From assembly GCA_027492275.1 (NCBI GenBank), contig JAPUFC010000093.1, positions 32,001 to 96,000 of the forward strand: DNA of 64,000 bases, given 5' to 3'. Shown piece after piece: positions 55,742 to 64,000 of this stretch. The DNA comes from Mesorhizobium sp. Lineage in GTDB: Bacteria; Pseudomonadota; Alphaproteobacteria; Rhizobiales; Rhizobiaceae. The translations under genes were made by a program, and so were the position numbers. A model generated the notes under the pieces. The model was not told the DNA's origin, did no database searches, and was given only the letters and a program-made list of their open reading frames with translations. Numbering within the stretch: position 1 is the stretch's first letter; each line of letters begins with the position of its first letter.

Positions 55742-56598
55742 ATATGGGCTCCTTCCGAGCCCTTGGCCAGGCCGGTGGGCCGCCACAGCAGGATGGCGAT
55801 CATCAGGCCGAACACATAGGCGTCGTTCCAGCCGGAGCTGACATAGCCGGCCGCCAGGCTTTCCGCGACGCCGAGCCCGATGCCGGCGATGGCCGCGCCG
55901 CTGACGCTGCCCAGGCCTCCGATCAGCGCCACGGCGAAGCCGCGCAGCAGGTAGGAATCGCCGACATGCGGGGAGATCGAGCCGGCCGACAGCACCAGCC
56001 AGCCGGCGACGCCGCACAGCACCGAGCCGGCGACGAAGGCCGAGGTGATGACGCGCCTGACGGGGATGCCCATCAGCGCCGCCGCGCCCTGGTCGTCGGA
56101 GACGGCCCGCAGCGCCTTGCCGTATTTGGTGTGCATCAGGACGACGTAGCAGAGGCCCAACACCGCCACCGCGATGGCGATGTTCAGCACGGTCTGCTTG
56201 ATGACGATGAAGGCGCCGAGGTCCCAGGCGCCCTGCAGCGGCGGCAGAACATACTGCGTGTTCGCCGTCCAGAACACCACCGCGAGCCCCTGGAAGACGA
56301 GGATCAGACCGAGCGAGACGATGAAGCCCGTCAGCGGCGTCTTCAGGGTGAAGCGGAAGACGAAGCGTTCCGTCAGGATGCCGACGACCGCCATGACGAT
56401 CGCCGCGGCGGCGAAGCCCAGCGTGTAGCTGCCCGTCAGCCTCTGCACCTCCCAGGTCGTGAACGCGCCGAACATCACCAGCTCGCCGACGGCGAAGTGG
56501 ATGATGCGCGACAGGCCGTAGACCAGCGTGATGCCGACGGCGATCAGCGCGTAGATCGAGCCGATCGCCAGTCCGTTGTAGGCTTGCTGGAGCAGCAT
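55738..56598 (-). CDS. livH: branched-chain-type ABC transporter permease, LivH
   Basis: 286 residues, about eight helices: GLAIGSIYALIAVGITLVYGLSRI at the N-terminus (typical of LivH; cited in part) and the cytoplasmic loop HTKYGKALRAVSDDQGAAALMG. It forms the heterodimeric channel with LivM. It lies 24 bp after the binding-protein gene and before livM, the standard order K-H-M-G-F. Confidence 0.93.
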   Translation of the reverse strand: MLLQQAYNGLAIGSIYALIAVGITLVYGLSRIIHFAVGELVMFGAFTTWEVQRLTGSYTLGFAAAAIVMAVVGILTERFVFRFTLKTPLTGFIVSLGLILVFQGLAVVFWTANTQYVLPPLQGAWDLGAFIVIKQTVLNIAIAVAVLGLCYVVLMHTKYGKALRAVSDDQGAAALMGIPVRRVITSAFVAGSVLCGVAGWLVLSAGSISPHVGDSYLLRGFAVALIGGLGSVSGAAIAGIGLGVAESLAAGYVSSGWNDAYVFGLMIAILLWRPTGLAKGSEGAHI

Positions 56599-56622
56599 TG
56601 ACGGGCCTTGTTCAGGATCTGC

Positions 56623-57798
56623 TTACTTGCAGGGGCTCGGGAAGACGCGCGAGTCGATCTGCCCGTCCTTGACGAAGATCAGGCCGCCGTCCGACTGCGC
56701 GGTGCGCATCTCGGCCTGGTAGCAGATCTTGCCGATCACGCCGTCATAGGTGATCTCGTGCAGGGCCTTGCCGATCGCCGCCGTGTCGTCGACCGTGCCG
56801 GCCTTCTTCATGGCTTCCACCAGCATCGGCACGAAGTCGTAGGAGAAGAACGAGAAGGTCGCGTGGCCGCCCGCCACCGCCGGCTCGAAGGCCAGCAGCC
56901 GGTCGCGGAAGGACTTCACCTTCTCGTTCGGCGGGAACTCGAAGGAGGGGCTGGAGAAGGACGAATAGAACGGGATCGGGATCGGCTTGCCGATCGCGTC
57001 CGACACGGCCGCCTTCGGGTTGATGGCGCGGCCGCCGAAGGTGGGCGCCGCCTGCAGGTCGAGCGCGGCGCGCAGCACCTCGCTCACGCGCGCCTGCGGG
57101 AAGAAGTAGTAGACCATGTCCGCGCCCTCGCTCTTGGCGCGGCTGACATAGCTGGTCAGGTCCGTGGCGTTGGTCGGGAACAGGATCGGCACGATCTCGA
57201 TGCCCTCGGCCTTGGCGTCGGCGATGAGCGAAGGCGTGGTCGACTTGGTCGTCTCGTCGTCCTGGCTGATCAGCGCGACCTTCTTGGCCCCGAGCTCCTT
57301 CATGCCGGCGATGTCGAAGATGGTGATCGCCGTCACCGGGTTCTGCGTGCCGAACAGCAGCGGCTTGCCGGCGTCGTTCAACAGCCCGCGCGACTGCCAC
57401 AGCGAGGCGGCGGAGAACTGGATGACGTCCGCCGGCACGGTGATCTCGGCGGTCTGGATCGCCATGCCGCTCTGCGTCGGGCCGAAGACGAATTTTATGT
57501 TCTCGTCCTCCACCAGCTTGGTCACGCCGGCGATGGCGCTGGCCGGCTCGCTCTGGTTGTCGGTTTCGACCAGCTCGAGCTTGTAGGTCGTGTCGCCGAC
57601 GGTGAAGCCGCCGGCATCGTTGATTTCCTTCACGGCCATGCGCACGGCCGCCGCCGGCGGCACGCCCACCGGCTGGAACTGGCCGCTGAGCGACTCGTTC
57701 ATGCCGATCCGCACCACGCCGTCCTTCGCCAGCGCCGTCGTCGACAGCGAAGCGCTCGCCAGCGCCGCCAGCGCGAGGCGCACCAGAACCTGTTTCAT
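56623..57798 (-). CDS. branched-chain-type ABC transporter substrate-binding protein (LivK-like)
   Basis: 391 residues, with a signal peptide (VRLALAALASASLSTTALA, cleavage before KDG). VRIGMNESLSGQFQPVGVP and AVKEINDAGGFTVG open the type I periplasmic fold; FVFGPTQSGMAIQTAEI and KVALISQDDETTKS follow. It is relatively unusual in ending with two cysteines (ICYQ near 364, SPCK at the end) that could form a disulfide. First gene of the LivKHMGF-SnoaL operon, downstream of A-box 7. The ligand is unlikely to be an amino acid in this context, but that is inference. Confidence 0.92.
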   Translation of the reverse strand: MKQVLVRLALAALASASLSTTALAKDGVVRIGMNESLSGQFQPVGVPPAAAVRMAVKEINDAGGFTVGDTTYKLELVETDNQSEPASAIAGVTKLVEDENIKFVFGPTQSGMAIQTAEITVPADVIQFSAASLWQSRGLLNDAGKPLLFGTQNPVTAITIFDIAGMKELGAKKVALISQDDETTKSTTPSLIADAKAEGIEIVPILFPTNATDLTSYVSRAKSEGADMVYYFFPQARVSEVLRAALDLQAAPTFGGRAINPKAAVSDAIGKPIPIPFYSSFSSPSFEFPPNEKVKSFRDRLLAFEPAVAGGHATFSFFSYDFVPMLVEAMKKAGTVDDTAAIGKALHEITYDGVIGKICYQAEMRTAQSDGGLIFVKDGQIDSRVFPSPCK

Positions 57799-57849
57799 GC
57801 CTTCCTCCCTGAACCGGGAACGGCGGAGCCGGCCCGAACTCTGTTCTCC

Positions 57850-57870
57850 ATACAGAATTATATTCTCATA
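57850..57870 (-). promoter_or_regulatory. A-box 7, upstream of the Liv operon
   Basis: ATACAGAAT, TAT, ATTCTCATA, preceded by a further half-site GTTCTCCAT (57843-57851). The core AGAAT-N3-ATTCT is intact. At the expected distance no good -35/-10 pair is visible on the minus strand, so the promoter may depend more on the activator or lie elsewhere. Confidence 0.55.
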
Positions 57871-57958
57871 AGATAAAATGCGCCTGCAATCAACCTGAAA
57901 GGCCGCGTAGCGGCATGCGTGTATTCGAAGGCGACGCCGTCCGGCCCGTATGCCGGCC

Positions 57959-58774
57959 CTACTGGCCTACTTGCCAGGCGGCGGCGGAAATGCCGCCGTC
58001 GATCGGCAGCAGCGAGCCGGTCATGAAGCCGCTCTCCCGATGGCTCGCCAGATACACGGCGAGCGCGGCGATCTCCTCCGGCCGCCCGTGGCGGTGCAGC
58101 GGGTAGCGCTTCTCCGTCGCCGCGATGCCGGCCGCGATGTCGTTCGGGTCCACTTCGCCGCGGTTCATGTAGTGGTTGATGACCAGCGGCGTCGGCACCG
58201 TGCCGGGACAGATCGCGTTGGCGCGGATGTTGTAGGGCGCGAAATCCACCGCCATCGACTTGGTCAGCGTCGCCACCCCGCCCTTGGCGGCGATGTAGGC
58301 GGCGTTGGACGGCGAGGCGACCAGCGAGCCGACGCTGGCGATGTTGATGATCGAGCCCGATCTGCGCTCCACCATGTGCGGCAGCACCGCCTTGCACATC
58401 AGCCACAGCCCGGTCAGGTTGATGCCGATGATGAGATTCCACGTCGCGAGATCGGTGTTCATGGCCGTGCCGTTGCGCACGATGCCGGCGCAGTTGGCGA
58501 TCGCGTCGATCGCGCCGTAACGATCCAGCGCCGCCTTCACGCAGGCTTCGGCCGACGCTTCCTCCGCCACGTCGACGGCCACGGCGAAGGCATCGCCGCC
58601 CGCGTCGCGGATCCCGGCGGCGGTCGCTTCGGCGTTTTCGAGGTTGATGTCGGCGCAGACCGTGCGCGCGCCTTCCGCGCCGAAGGCCAGCGCCGTCGCC
58701 TTGCCGATGCCCGAGCCGGCCCCGGTGACGATCGCCGCCGAGCCGGAAAGCCTTCCTTGGCCGCCGCCGCTCAT
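57959..58774 (-). CDS. SDR-family oxidoreductase (3)
   Basis: 271 residues. VTGAGSGIGKATALAFG, NCAGIVRNG, NIASVGSLVASPSNAAYIAAKGG (Ser, Tyr, Lys; family motif), NAICPGTVPTPLV, ending LLPIDGGISAAAW. It overlaps the Baeyer-Villiger monooxygenase by four bases, so it probably supplies the ketone substrate by oxidising an alcohol, or works on the product. It belongs to the binding protein 3 - BVMO - SDR unit under A-box 8. Confidence 0.92.
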   Translation of the reverse strand: MSGGGQGRLSGSAAIVTGAGSGIGKATALAFGAEGARTVCADINLENAEATAAGIRDAGGDAFAVAVDVAEEASAEACVKAALDRYGAIDAIANCAGIVRNGTAMNTDLATWNLIIGINLTGLWLMCKAVLPHMVERRSGSIINIASVGSLVASPSNAAYIAAKGGVATLTKSMAVDFAPYNIRANAICPGTVPTPLVINHYMNRGEVDPNDIAAGIAATEKRYPLHRHGRPEEIAALAVYLASHRESGFMTGSLLPIDGGISAAAWQVGQ

Positions 58775-60441
58775 GCGCGTTTCCTGTCCATGGAAGCGCC
58801 GGTCGCCGGCGCGGAGGAGAGGACGAAGCCCTCATAGCCCTTGGCCGCCACCTCGTCGCATTTTTGCCGGTAGACGCTGGTGCCGCCGATATAGGGCAGG
58901 AAGACGCGCGGCTTGCCCGGCACGTTGGCGCCGAGATACCAGGAGTTCGCCTTCATCTGCAGCGTGGCGGCGGCAAGAGCGCGGCAATGCTCCACCCAGG
59001 CGGCCTCCGCCTCGCGCGTCGGCTCGATGCGGTCCTTGCCGTGCGCGCGCATGTAGTCGAAAAGGTCGGCCAGCCATTCGACATGCTGTTCTATCGACAC
59101 CACCACGTTGCTGAGCACGGAGGGGCTGCCCGGACCGGTGATCATGAAGAAATTGGGGAATCCCGTCGTCATGATGCCGAGATAGTTGGTCGGGCCGGCA
59201 TCCCATTTGTCGGCGAGCCGCGCGCCCTTCGCGCCGGTCAGGTCGAGCCGCGTCAGCGCCCCCGTCATGGCGTCGTAGCCGGTGGCGAAGATGATGGCGT
59301 CGACCTCGTATTCGCCGTCCGCGGTGCGGATGCCGGTCTCGGTGATCGCCTCGATCGGCGCCGCCCTCACGTCGACCAGCGTGACGTTGTCGCGGTTGTA
59401 GGTCGCGTAATAGTCGGTGTCGACGCAGATGCGCTTGGTGCCGATCGGGTAGTCCCAGGGGATGAGCTTCTCCGCCAGGACCGGATCCTTGACCGTCTCG
59501 CGGATTTTCTGCCGCACGAAATCGGCGGCCAGCCGGTTGGCGTTCTCGTCGACACCGAGGTCGCTGAACGCGTAGAGGAAGTTGGACCCGCCCGTCGCCC
59601 AGCGCTTCTCGAATTCTTGCCGGAGGGCGTCCGGCGCCGTCTCGACGGCCTTGCCGATGGCGGGCTCGGGAATCCAGCCGGTGCGGGCGACATGGCGCGC
59701 GAAGTGCCGCTTCTCGGGATAGGCCGACTTCCATGCCAGGATTTCGTCCCGGCCGAGCGGCCGGTTCTGCGCCGGCACCGAGAAGGTCGGCGTGCGCTGG
59801 AAGACATGCAGGTGCCTGGCCTCCCGCGCCACCATCGGGATCGTCTGGATGGCGGAGGAGCCGGTGCCGATCACGCCGACGCGCTTGCCGGCGAAACTGA
59901 CGGGCTCATGCGGCCAGCGGCCGGTGTGATAGGTCTCGCCGCGAAAACGCTCGAGGCCGGGGAAGTCCGGCACCCGCGAAGCCGACAGGCACCCCGTCGC
60001 CATGACGAGATGGCGTGCGGAGACGGTTTCGCCGCTGCTCGTCTCGACCAGCCAGCGGCCGGCCTCGTCGTCGAAGCGCGCCCCGGTGACCGCGGTGTCG
60101 AAGGTGATGCCGCCGCGCAGATCGTAGCGGTCGGCGACGTGATTCAGATAGGCCAGGATTTCCGGCTGCGTCGCGTATTTCTCGGTCCAGTTCCACTCCT
60201 GCTGCAGATCGTCGTCGAAGGAGTAGGAATATTCGAGGCTGGCGACGTCGCAGCGCGCGCCGGGATAGCGGTTCCAGTACCAGGTGCCGCCGACATCGCC
60301 GCCGGTTTCGAACACCCGCGTCGAGAAGCCGAGCTTGCGCATCCTGTGGAGCATGTATAGGCCGGAGAAGCCGGCGCCGACGATGACCACGTCGACATGC
60401 GTCTCGGCCCGGTCGGCCGTGCTGGCGGGCAGGTTGGACAT
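58771..60441 (-). CDS. type I Baeyer-Villiger monooxygenase
   Basis: 556 residues, FAD- and NADPH-dependent. First Rossmann loop VIVGAGFSGLYML (22-27 GAGFSG), second loop VIGTGSSAIQTIP, and between them FRGETYHTGRWP (about 163-174), an exact match to the type I fingerprint FxGxxxHxxxW(P/D). GGDVGGTWYWNRYPGARCD and GPGSPSVLSN are also typical of the cyclohexanone/phenylacetone monooxygenase branch. It inserts oxygen next to a carbonyl, giving an ester or lactone. ATG 60441; a SDR follows with a four-base overlap. Confidence 0.95.
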   Translation of the reverse strand: MSNLPASTADRAETHVDVVIVGAGFSGLYMLHRMRKLGFSTRVFETGGDVGGTWYWNRYPGARCDVASLEYSYSFDDDLQQEWNWTEKYATQPEILAYLNHVADRYDLRGGITFDTAVTGARFDDEAGRWLVETSSGETVSARHLVMATGCLSASRVPDFPGLERFRGETYHTGRWPHEPVSFAGKRVGVIGTGSSAIQTIPMVAREARHLHVFQRTPTFSVPAQNRPLGRDEILAWKSAYPEKRHFARHVARTGWIPEPAIGKAVETAPDALRQEFEKRWATGGSNFLYAFSDLGVDENANRLAADFVRQKIRETVKDPVLAEKLIPWDYPIGTKRICVDTDYYATYNRDNVTLVDVRAAPIEAITETGIRTADGEYEVDAIIFATGYDAMTGALTRLDLTGAKGARLADKWDAGPTNYLGIMTTGFPNFFMITGPGSPSVLSNVVVSIEQHVEWLADLFDYMRAHGKDRIEPTREAEAAWVEHCRALAAATLQMKANSWYLGANVPGKPRVFLPYIGGTSVYRQKCDEVAAKGYEGFVLSSAPATGASMDRKRA

Positions 60442-60509
60442 TCCCGAAAACCTCGCTGTCGGTTCAGTGCGCCGTCCGGCCGGGGTCGCGGGCGATGGAC
60501 GCCTTCGCC

Positions 60510-60538
60510 CCGGCATCGGGATCGGGATCGGGATCGGA
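60510..60538. repeat. short tandem repeat GGGATC
   Basis: Four near-perfect copies of a six-base unit (GGGATC) lie in the 101-bp gap between binding protein 3 and the BVMO gene. Variable copy number could alter spacing in the intercistronic region, but no function is evident. Confidence 0.6.
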
Positions 60539-60542
60539 GGGT

Positions 60543-61562
60543 CTATTTGGCCTGGGCGACCGGCAGGACCACGGCATCCCACCGCACCCGGCCATAATCC
60601 TTGCCCGGCGCGCTCGCTTCCTGGAGCGTGATGAGCGCGTTCCAGTCCTTCTCCGTCACGTCGGCGTTCGGGCGTAGCACGGCCACGCCGGTCTTCACCG
60701 CGTCGTCCCAGTTGGCCTGGGGCAGGTCGGGGTAGTATTTCGCCTTGATCGCCGCCGACAGCGTGCCGTCGTCGGCCTTCAGCGCCGCGGCCGCCTCGAC
60801 CAGCGCGGCGCGAAGCTTGTCGATCGCCTCCGGCTTGGCCGCGATCCATTTCTCGTTCGCATAGACGGTGACGAGCGGCATGCCCGCATAGTCCGGCAGG
60901 TCGCCCCTCGGCACGCTGAGCCAGCGCACCGCCTCGCCGCTCTGGTCGAGGTCGGAGAAGGCGCCCGAGCCCCACAGGACGGCCTCGAACGTGCCGTTGC
61001 GCAATCCTTCCTTCATCGCGACCTGGTCGACGAGGGCCCGGAATCGCACGTCCGACATGCTCATCCCCGCATTGTGCAGCACGTCGTTGAGAATGACGTA
61101 ATAGGCCGTTCCGGGCGGTGCGGTGATCATGTCGAGGCCCTTCAGGCCCTTGATCCGGTCGAGCGGCGCGGCGCTCGCGGCGACGCCCGTCTTGGCTGCG
61201 GCGGCCTTGGAGAGATACATCTCGATGACCGGGCCCTGCAGCATCGCGATCACCTTCAGCGCCGCGCCCTCCGCGACGGCCGCCGTCCCGGCGGTCGTGC
61301 CGATCGAGCAGGCGTCGACGGCGTCCGACAGCATGGCGGCGACGCAGTTCGCCGCGCTTCCGCGCATGTCGACGAGGTCGAGCTTGATTCCATGCTTCTC
61401 GAAGATGTCCGGCTTGACCTGCGACAGGTAGAGCGGCAGCCCGGTGTTGAAATGCGCGGAATAGCCGACCCGAACGGTTTCCTGCGCCTCGGCCCGGCCA
61501 AGCGCGCCGGCGGCCGACGCCGCGACAGCGACCGCGAGGACCGCGGCTTTGATCCTGTTCAT
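60543..61562 (-). CDS. ABC transporter substrate-binding protein, SsuA/THI5-like (paralogue 3)
   Basis: 339 residues with a signal peptide (AAVLAVAVAASAAGALG, cleavage near AEA-QE). It shares NCVAAMLSDAVDACSIGTT and VRWLSVPRGDLPDYAG with the proteins at 16287 and 33399. ATG 61562 suits the signal peptide; the longer frame to 61652 is leader. No permease adjoins. It heads the unit containing the BVMO, which links its ligand to the BVMO pathway. Confidence 0.9.
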   Translation of the reverse strand: MNRIKAAVLAVAVAASAAGALGRAEAQETVRVGYSAHFNTGLPLYLSQVKPDIFEKHGIKLDLVDMRGSAANCVAAMLSDAVDACSIGTTAGTAAVAEGAALKVIAMLQGPVIEMYLSKAAAAKTGVAASAAPLDRIKGLKGLDMITAPPGTAYYVILNDVLHNAGMSMSDVRFRALVDQVAMKEGLRNGTFEAVLWGSGAFSDLDQSGEAVRWLSVPRGDLPDYAGMPLVTVYANEKWIAAKPEAIDKLRAALVEAAAALKADDGTLSAAIKAKYYPDLPQANWDDAVKTGVAVLRPNADVTEKDWNALITLQEASAPGKDYGRVRWDAVVLPVAQAK

Positions 61563-61651
61563 CGTTTCCTCCCTGTTCGCCCGCACCTCTCCCGCGGACA
61601 TCCGGCCGGACTGTAGCAAGCGGTTTCGCGATCGGCAACGAAATATTCGCA

Positions 61652-61672
61652 ATGAAGAATACCATTCGCTAT
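61652..61672 (-). promoter_or_regulatory. A-box 8 with promoter of the binding protein 3 - BVMO unit
   Basis: Plus-strand ATGAAGAAT, ACC, ATTCGCTAT (right half degenerate). On the minus strand, 13 bases downstream, TTGCCG (61633-61638), 17 bp, TACAGT (61610-61615). This is the shared activator-style layout. Confidence 0.62.
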
Positions 61673-61728
61673 GGAGAGAAATTCGCCGGCAGACCGCCTC
61701 TCATATTGCGCGCCCGCGCCCCGCTGAT

Positions 61729-61749
61729 TATGAGAATATCATTCTTCAT
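61729..61749 (+). promoter_or_regulatory. A-box 9, upstream of the GMC oxidoreductase
   Basis: TATGAGAAT, ATC, ATTCTTCAT, followed directly by GCAGAAT, so that ATTCT-TCATGC-AGAAT forms a second overlapping inverted pair. It ends 46 bp before the ATG and no -35/-10 pair is seen at the usual distance; its role may be different from that of A-boxes 1-5 and 8. Confidence 0.55.
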
Positions 61750-61795
61750 GCAGAATTATCCTCTGCCTGAAACGCCGCATGCTCAGGGAGGTGTC

Positions 61796-63499
61796 ATGCA
61801 GCTCGATCACATCGTCGTCGGCGGCGGCACGGCCGGCTCGGTCCTGGCCCACCGGCTCTCGGCCGATCCGTTGCGCAAGGTGCTGCTGGTGGAGGCCGGC
61901 CGCGACCTGCGGCCCGGGCAGGTGCCCGGCGACATTCGCGATTCCTATCCGGGCGTCGCCTACATCAACCCGGCCTACCTGTGGAAAGGCTTGACCGTCC
62001 GCTCCATCGGCGGCGGCCACAACGCGGGCTCGCCCGGCGCGGCGGTCGAGCGCGCCTACCAGCAGGCGCGCATCCTCGGCGGCGGCTCCGCCATCAACGG
62101 CCAGATGGCGAACTGGGGCGTGCCCTCCGACTATGACGAGTGGGAACGGCTCGGCGCGTCCGGCTGGCGCTGGGAGACGGTCGCGCCCTATTTCCGCAAG
62201 GTCGAGCGCGACCTGGATTTCGACACCCGCAATCACGGCCATGACGGCCGGATCGCCATCCGGCGCATCTTCCCGCAGCACTGGAGCGGGCACGCGAAGG
62301 CGGCGGCGAAAGCCTTCGAAAGCGCCGGCTACGCCTATCTGCCCGACCAGAACGGCGATTTCGGCGACGGCTATTTCGCGCTCGCCCATTCCAACGAGAA
62401 CGAGGAGCGCGTCTCGGCCGCCACCACCTATCTCGACGCGGTGACGCGGCGGCGGCCGAACCTCTCGATCCTCACCGACGCGGAGGTCTGCGGCCTCACC
62501 TTCGACGGGCTGCGCTGCACCGGCGTGCGTCTCGTCTCCAACGGCGAGGAGCGCGTCGTCGCCGCAAATGAGGTCATTCTGTGCGCCGGCGCGCTCGCCT
62601 CGCCGGCCATCCTGATGCGCGCCGGCATCGGGCCCGCGCCGCATCTCATCGAGACCGGTGTCGACGTGCTGGCGCACAGCCCCGGCGTCGGCCAGCACCT
62701 CATGGACCATCCGCAGGTCGGCATGGGCGCCTTCCTGAAGCGCGGCGCGCGCATGAACGGCCACACCGGTCGCCACATCCTGATGGGCCTGCGCTATTCC
62801 TCCGGCGCGGAAGGCGCGCCGCAGGGCGACATGTTCGTCGGCTGCATCGACCGCACCGCCTGGCACGCCGTCGGACGGCAGCTCGGCGCGCTGGTCGTGT
62901 GGATCAACAAGACCTTTTCGCACGATGGCGAGGTGCGGCTCCGGTCGAAGGACTGGCGCGTGCCGCCCTCCGTCAATTTCCGCCTGCTCTCCGACGAACG
63001 CGACATGCGGCGCCTGATCGACGGCCTGCGCCTGATCGGCCGCTTCCACCTGACCGAGGCGATGCGCGAGGTCGCCGAGCTGCCGTTCCCCGCCTGCTAC
63101 ACCGACCGCGCCAAGCAGGTCGGCCTCGTCAGCGCCAGGAACCGCCTGCTCACCGGGCTGATGGCGAGGCTGCTCGACGGTCCGGCCGCGCTGCGCCGTG
63201 CGCTGATGCGCCGCTTCGTCATGTCGGCGCACGATTTCGCCGCCGTCATGGGCGACGACGACGCGGCCCGCGCCTTCATCCACGAGGCGGTGGCCGGCAT
63301 CTTCCACGCCTCCTGCACCTGCCGCATGGGGGCGGAGGGCGATTCCATGGCGGTGACGGACGAACAGGGCCGCGTGCGCGGCGTGTCGGGCCTGCGCGTC
63401 GCCGACGCGTCCGTCTTCCCCTCGGTGCCCAGCGCCAACACCAACATCCCCACCTTCATGGCGGCGGAGAAAATAGCCGACGCGATCCTCGCCGGATAG
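61796..63499 (+). CDS. GMC-family (choline dehydrogenase-like) alcohol oxidoreductase
   Basis: 567 residues, FAD-dependent. The dinucleotide loop is HIVVGGGTAGSVLAHRL (residues about 5-21), the second GMC signature is GALASPAILMRAGIG, and the C-terminal catalytic region reads GIFHASCTCRMGAEGD with the active histidine, ending VPSANTNIPTFMAAEKIA. It oxidises an alcohol, often primary, to aldehyde, feeding the aldehyde dehydrogenase. ATG 61796 follows GGGAGG; the frame is open from 61652 but runs through two A-boxes. It is alone on the plus strand and convergent with the next gene. Confidence 0.93.
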   Translation: MQLDHIVVGGGTAGSVLAHRLSADPLRKVLLVEAGRDLRPGQVPGDIRDSYPGVAYINPAYLWKGLTVRSIGGGHNAGSPGAAVERAYQQARILGGGSAINGQMANWGVPSDYDEWERLGASGWRWETVAPYFRKVERDLDFDTRNHGHDGRIAIRRIFPQHWSGHAKAAAKAFESAGYAYLPDQNGDFGDGYFALAHSNENEERVSAATTYLDAVTRRRPNLSILTDAEVCGLTFDGLRCTGVRLVSNGEERVVAANEVILCAGALASPAILMRAGIGPAPHLIETGVDVLAHSPGVGQHLMDHPQVGMGAFLKRGARMNGHTGRHILMGLRYSSGAEGAPQGDMFVGCIDRTAWHAVGRQLGALVVWINKTFSHDGEVRLRSKDWRVPPSVNFRLLSDERDMRRLIDGLRLIGRFHLTEAMREVAELPFPACYTDRAKQVGLVSARNRLLTGLMARLLDGPAALRRALMRRFVMSAHDFAAVMGDDDAARAFIHEAVAGIFHASCTCRMGAEGDSMAVTDEQGRVRGVSGLRVADASVFPSVPSANTNIPTFMAAEKIADAILAG

Positions 63500-63502
63500 G
63501 AA

Positions 63503-64000
63503 CTACCGCGCCAGCATCCGGTCGCGTTCGGCGCGCCATTCGTCGCCGTAGTCGACATCCTGCCAATTGTCGAACCACGGGCCGCCGCGCGTGTAGTGCA
63601 CCGCTTTCGGCAGGCCCGATTGCGGCTTGTCGTACCAGCCTTCGAGGAAATTCCAGCTATAGTCGATCTCGCCGATCTCGCTGTCGTCCGCCCATTGCAT
63701 CCTGTGCAGGTAGGCACCGCTTTCACGGTTCACCACCTCGGGCGTCAGCCGCCTGGTCGAGGGATGCGCGCAGTTGAACCACATGAAGGACGACCAGTTC
63801 TTGCGCGGATAGCTGGTCTGAACCTGGCCGTCCATCTTCACCGATTCCTTCGGCGTATAGTCGTGGTGGACGCAGTACACGGCCTTGGTGGGGTCGTTGA
63901 AGGCGGCCAGTTCCGCCACGTCGCCGAGGAACAGGAAGTCGCAATCGGCGAACAGCGCCCAGCCTTCGAACCCGGCCAGATAAGGCGTGAGGAAGCGCGA
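63503..64000 (-). CDS. glycosyltransferase-like protein, C-terminal 165 residues (5' end beyond window)
   Basis: The frame is open from the window edge (64000) to the stop at 63503. The visible part begins RFLTPYLAGFEGWALFADCD and continues FLFLGDVAEL, where ADCDFLF looks like a GT-A metal-binding DxD-type motif. KAVYCVHHDYTPK, SYPRKNWSSFMWFNCAHPS and SWNFLEGWYD follow. This matches a GT-A-type family found in alphaproteobacteria, as far as I recognise it. It is unrelated to the catabolic genes and marks their end. The stop is 3 bp from the GMC gene stop. Confidence 0.65.
   Translation of the reverse strand, partial: SRFLTPYLAGFEGWALFADCDFLFLGDVAELAAFNDPTKAVYCVHHDYTPKESVKMDGQVQTSYPRKNWSSFMWFNCAHPSTRRLTPEVVNRESGAYLHRMQWADDSEIGEIDYSWNFLEGWYDKPQSGLPKAVHYTRGGPWFDNWQDVDYGDEWRAERDRMLAR

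Noticed and set aside
60510-60538. GGGATC tandem repeat as a regulatory or CRISPR-like array
   Set aside because: Four short perfect units in an intercistronic gap are simple-sequence repeats without spacers.

Overview
The window is GC-rich DNA from an alphaproteobacterium, most likely a member of the Rhizobiales/Hyphomicrobiales (Phyllobacteriaceae-like). The evidence is an isocitrate lyase gene divergent from a ScfR/RamB-type regulator, a pcaIJF operon divergent from an IclR-type PcaR, HutC-type GntR regulators, and an intergenic palindromic element at about 9311 of the kind scattered through rhizobial genomes. No rRNA, tRNA, CRISPR array, transposase or phage gene was seen.

Layout. (1) 1-9.3 kb, ordinary chromosome: the end of a LysR regulator, an acyl-CoA dehydrogenase, a small unknown protein, aceA/scfR (glyoxylate shunt), a GST-like protein, and pcaF-pcaJ-pcaI with pcaR (end of the beta-ketoadipate pathway). 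(2) 9.4-15.9 kb: a luciferase-like flavin/F420 oxidoreductase next to a complete, tightly overlapping coenzyme F420 operon (fbiC-npdG-cofE-cofD-cofC), which is uncommon in Proteobacteria. (3) 16-63.5 kb: a large catabolic supercluster. It has three paralogous SsuA/THI5-like binding proteins but only one ATPase/permease pair, a complete Liv-type ABC importer, and two Bcr/CflA MFS transporters. Its enzymes are a Baeyer-Villiger monooxygenase, a GMC alcohol oxidoreductase, SDRs, two aldo/keto reductases, an aldehyde dehydrogenase, an alpha/beta hydrolase, a lactonase-like amidohydrolase, two acyl-CoA synthetases (AMP- and NDP-forming), four acyl-CoA dehydrogenase genes (two forming a probable heteromer), three enoyl-CoA hydratases, a 3-hydroxyacyl-CoA dehydrogenase, two kinds of 2,4-dienoyl-CoA reductase, a thiolase, a thiolase-fold/DUF35 pair, and a MaoC-ACAD-CitE set. 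(4) From 63.5 kb: the start of an unrelated glycosyltransferase-like gene.

How it works together. The enzyme set reads as uptake of a ketone, alicyclic or terpenoid-like compound, then oxidation to ketone, ester or lactone (BVMO), hydrolysis, oxidation to an acid, CoA activation and beta-oxidation, with possible retro-aldol and C5-dicarboxylate branches. The substrate cannot be read from the sequence.

The most striking signal is regulatory. Two different palindromes recur in the intergenic regions. The A-box (two 9-bp halves of the form ATGGAGAAT / ATTCTCCAT separated by 3 bp) occurs before about nine transcription units. At six of them it lies 11-13 bp upstream of a TTG-type -35 followed after exactly 17 bp by a TA-type -10, an activator-like geometry. 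The B-box (AACTTG-N6-CAAGTT-like, containing a GntR/HutC-type GTMTAKAC core) lies over the -10 or start region of the F420 operon, the LLM oxidoreductase, a GntR gene and several catabolic operons, a repressor-like geometry. One promoter, at 27.3 kb, carries both. The F420 operon therefore appears wired into a two-tier catabolic regulon. Candidate regulators in the window are two paralogous GntR/UTRA proteins (B-box) and an IclR protein at 47.6 kb (A-box, less certain).
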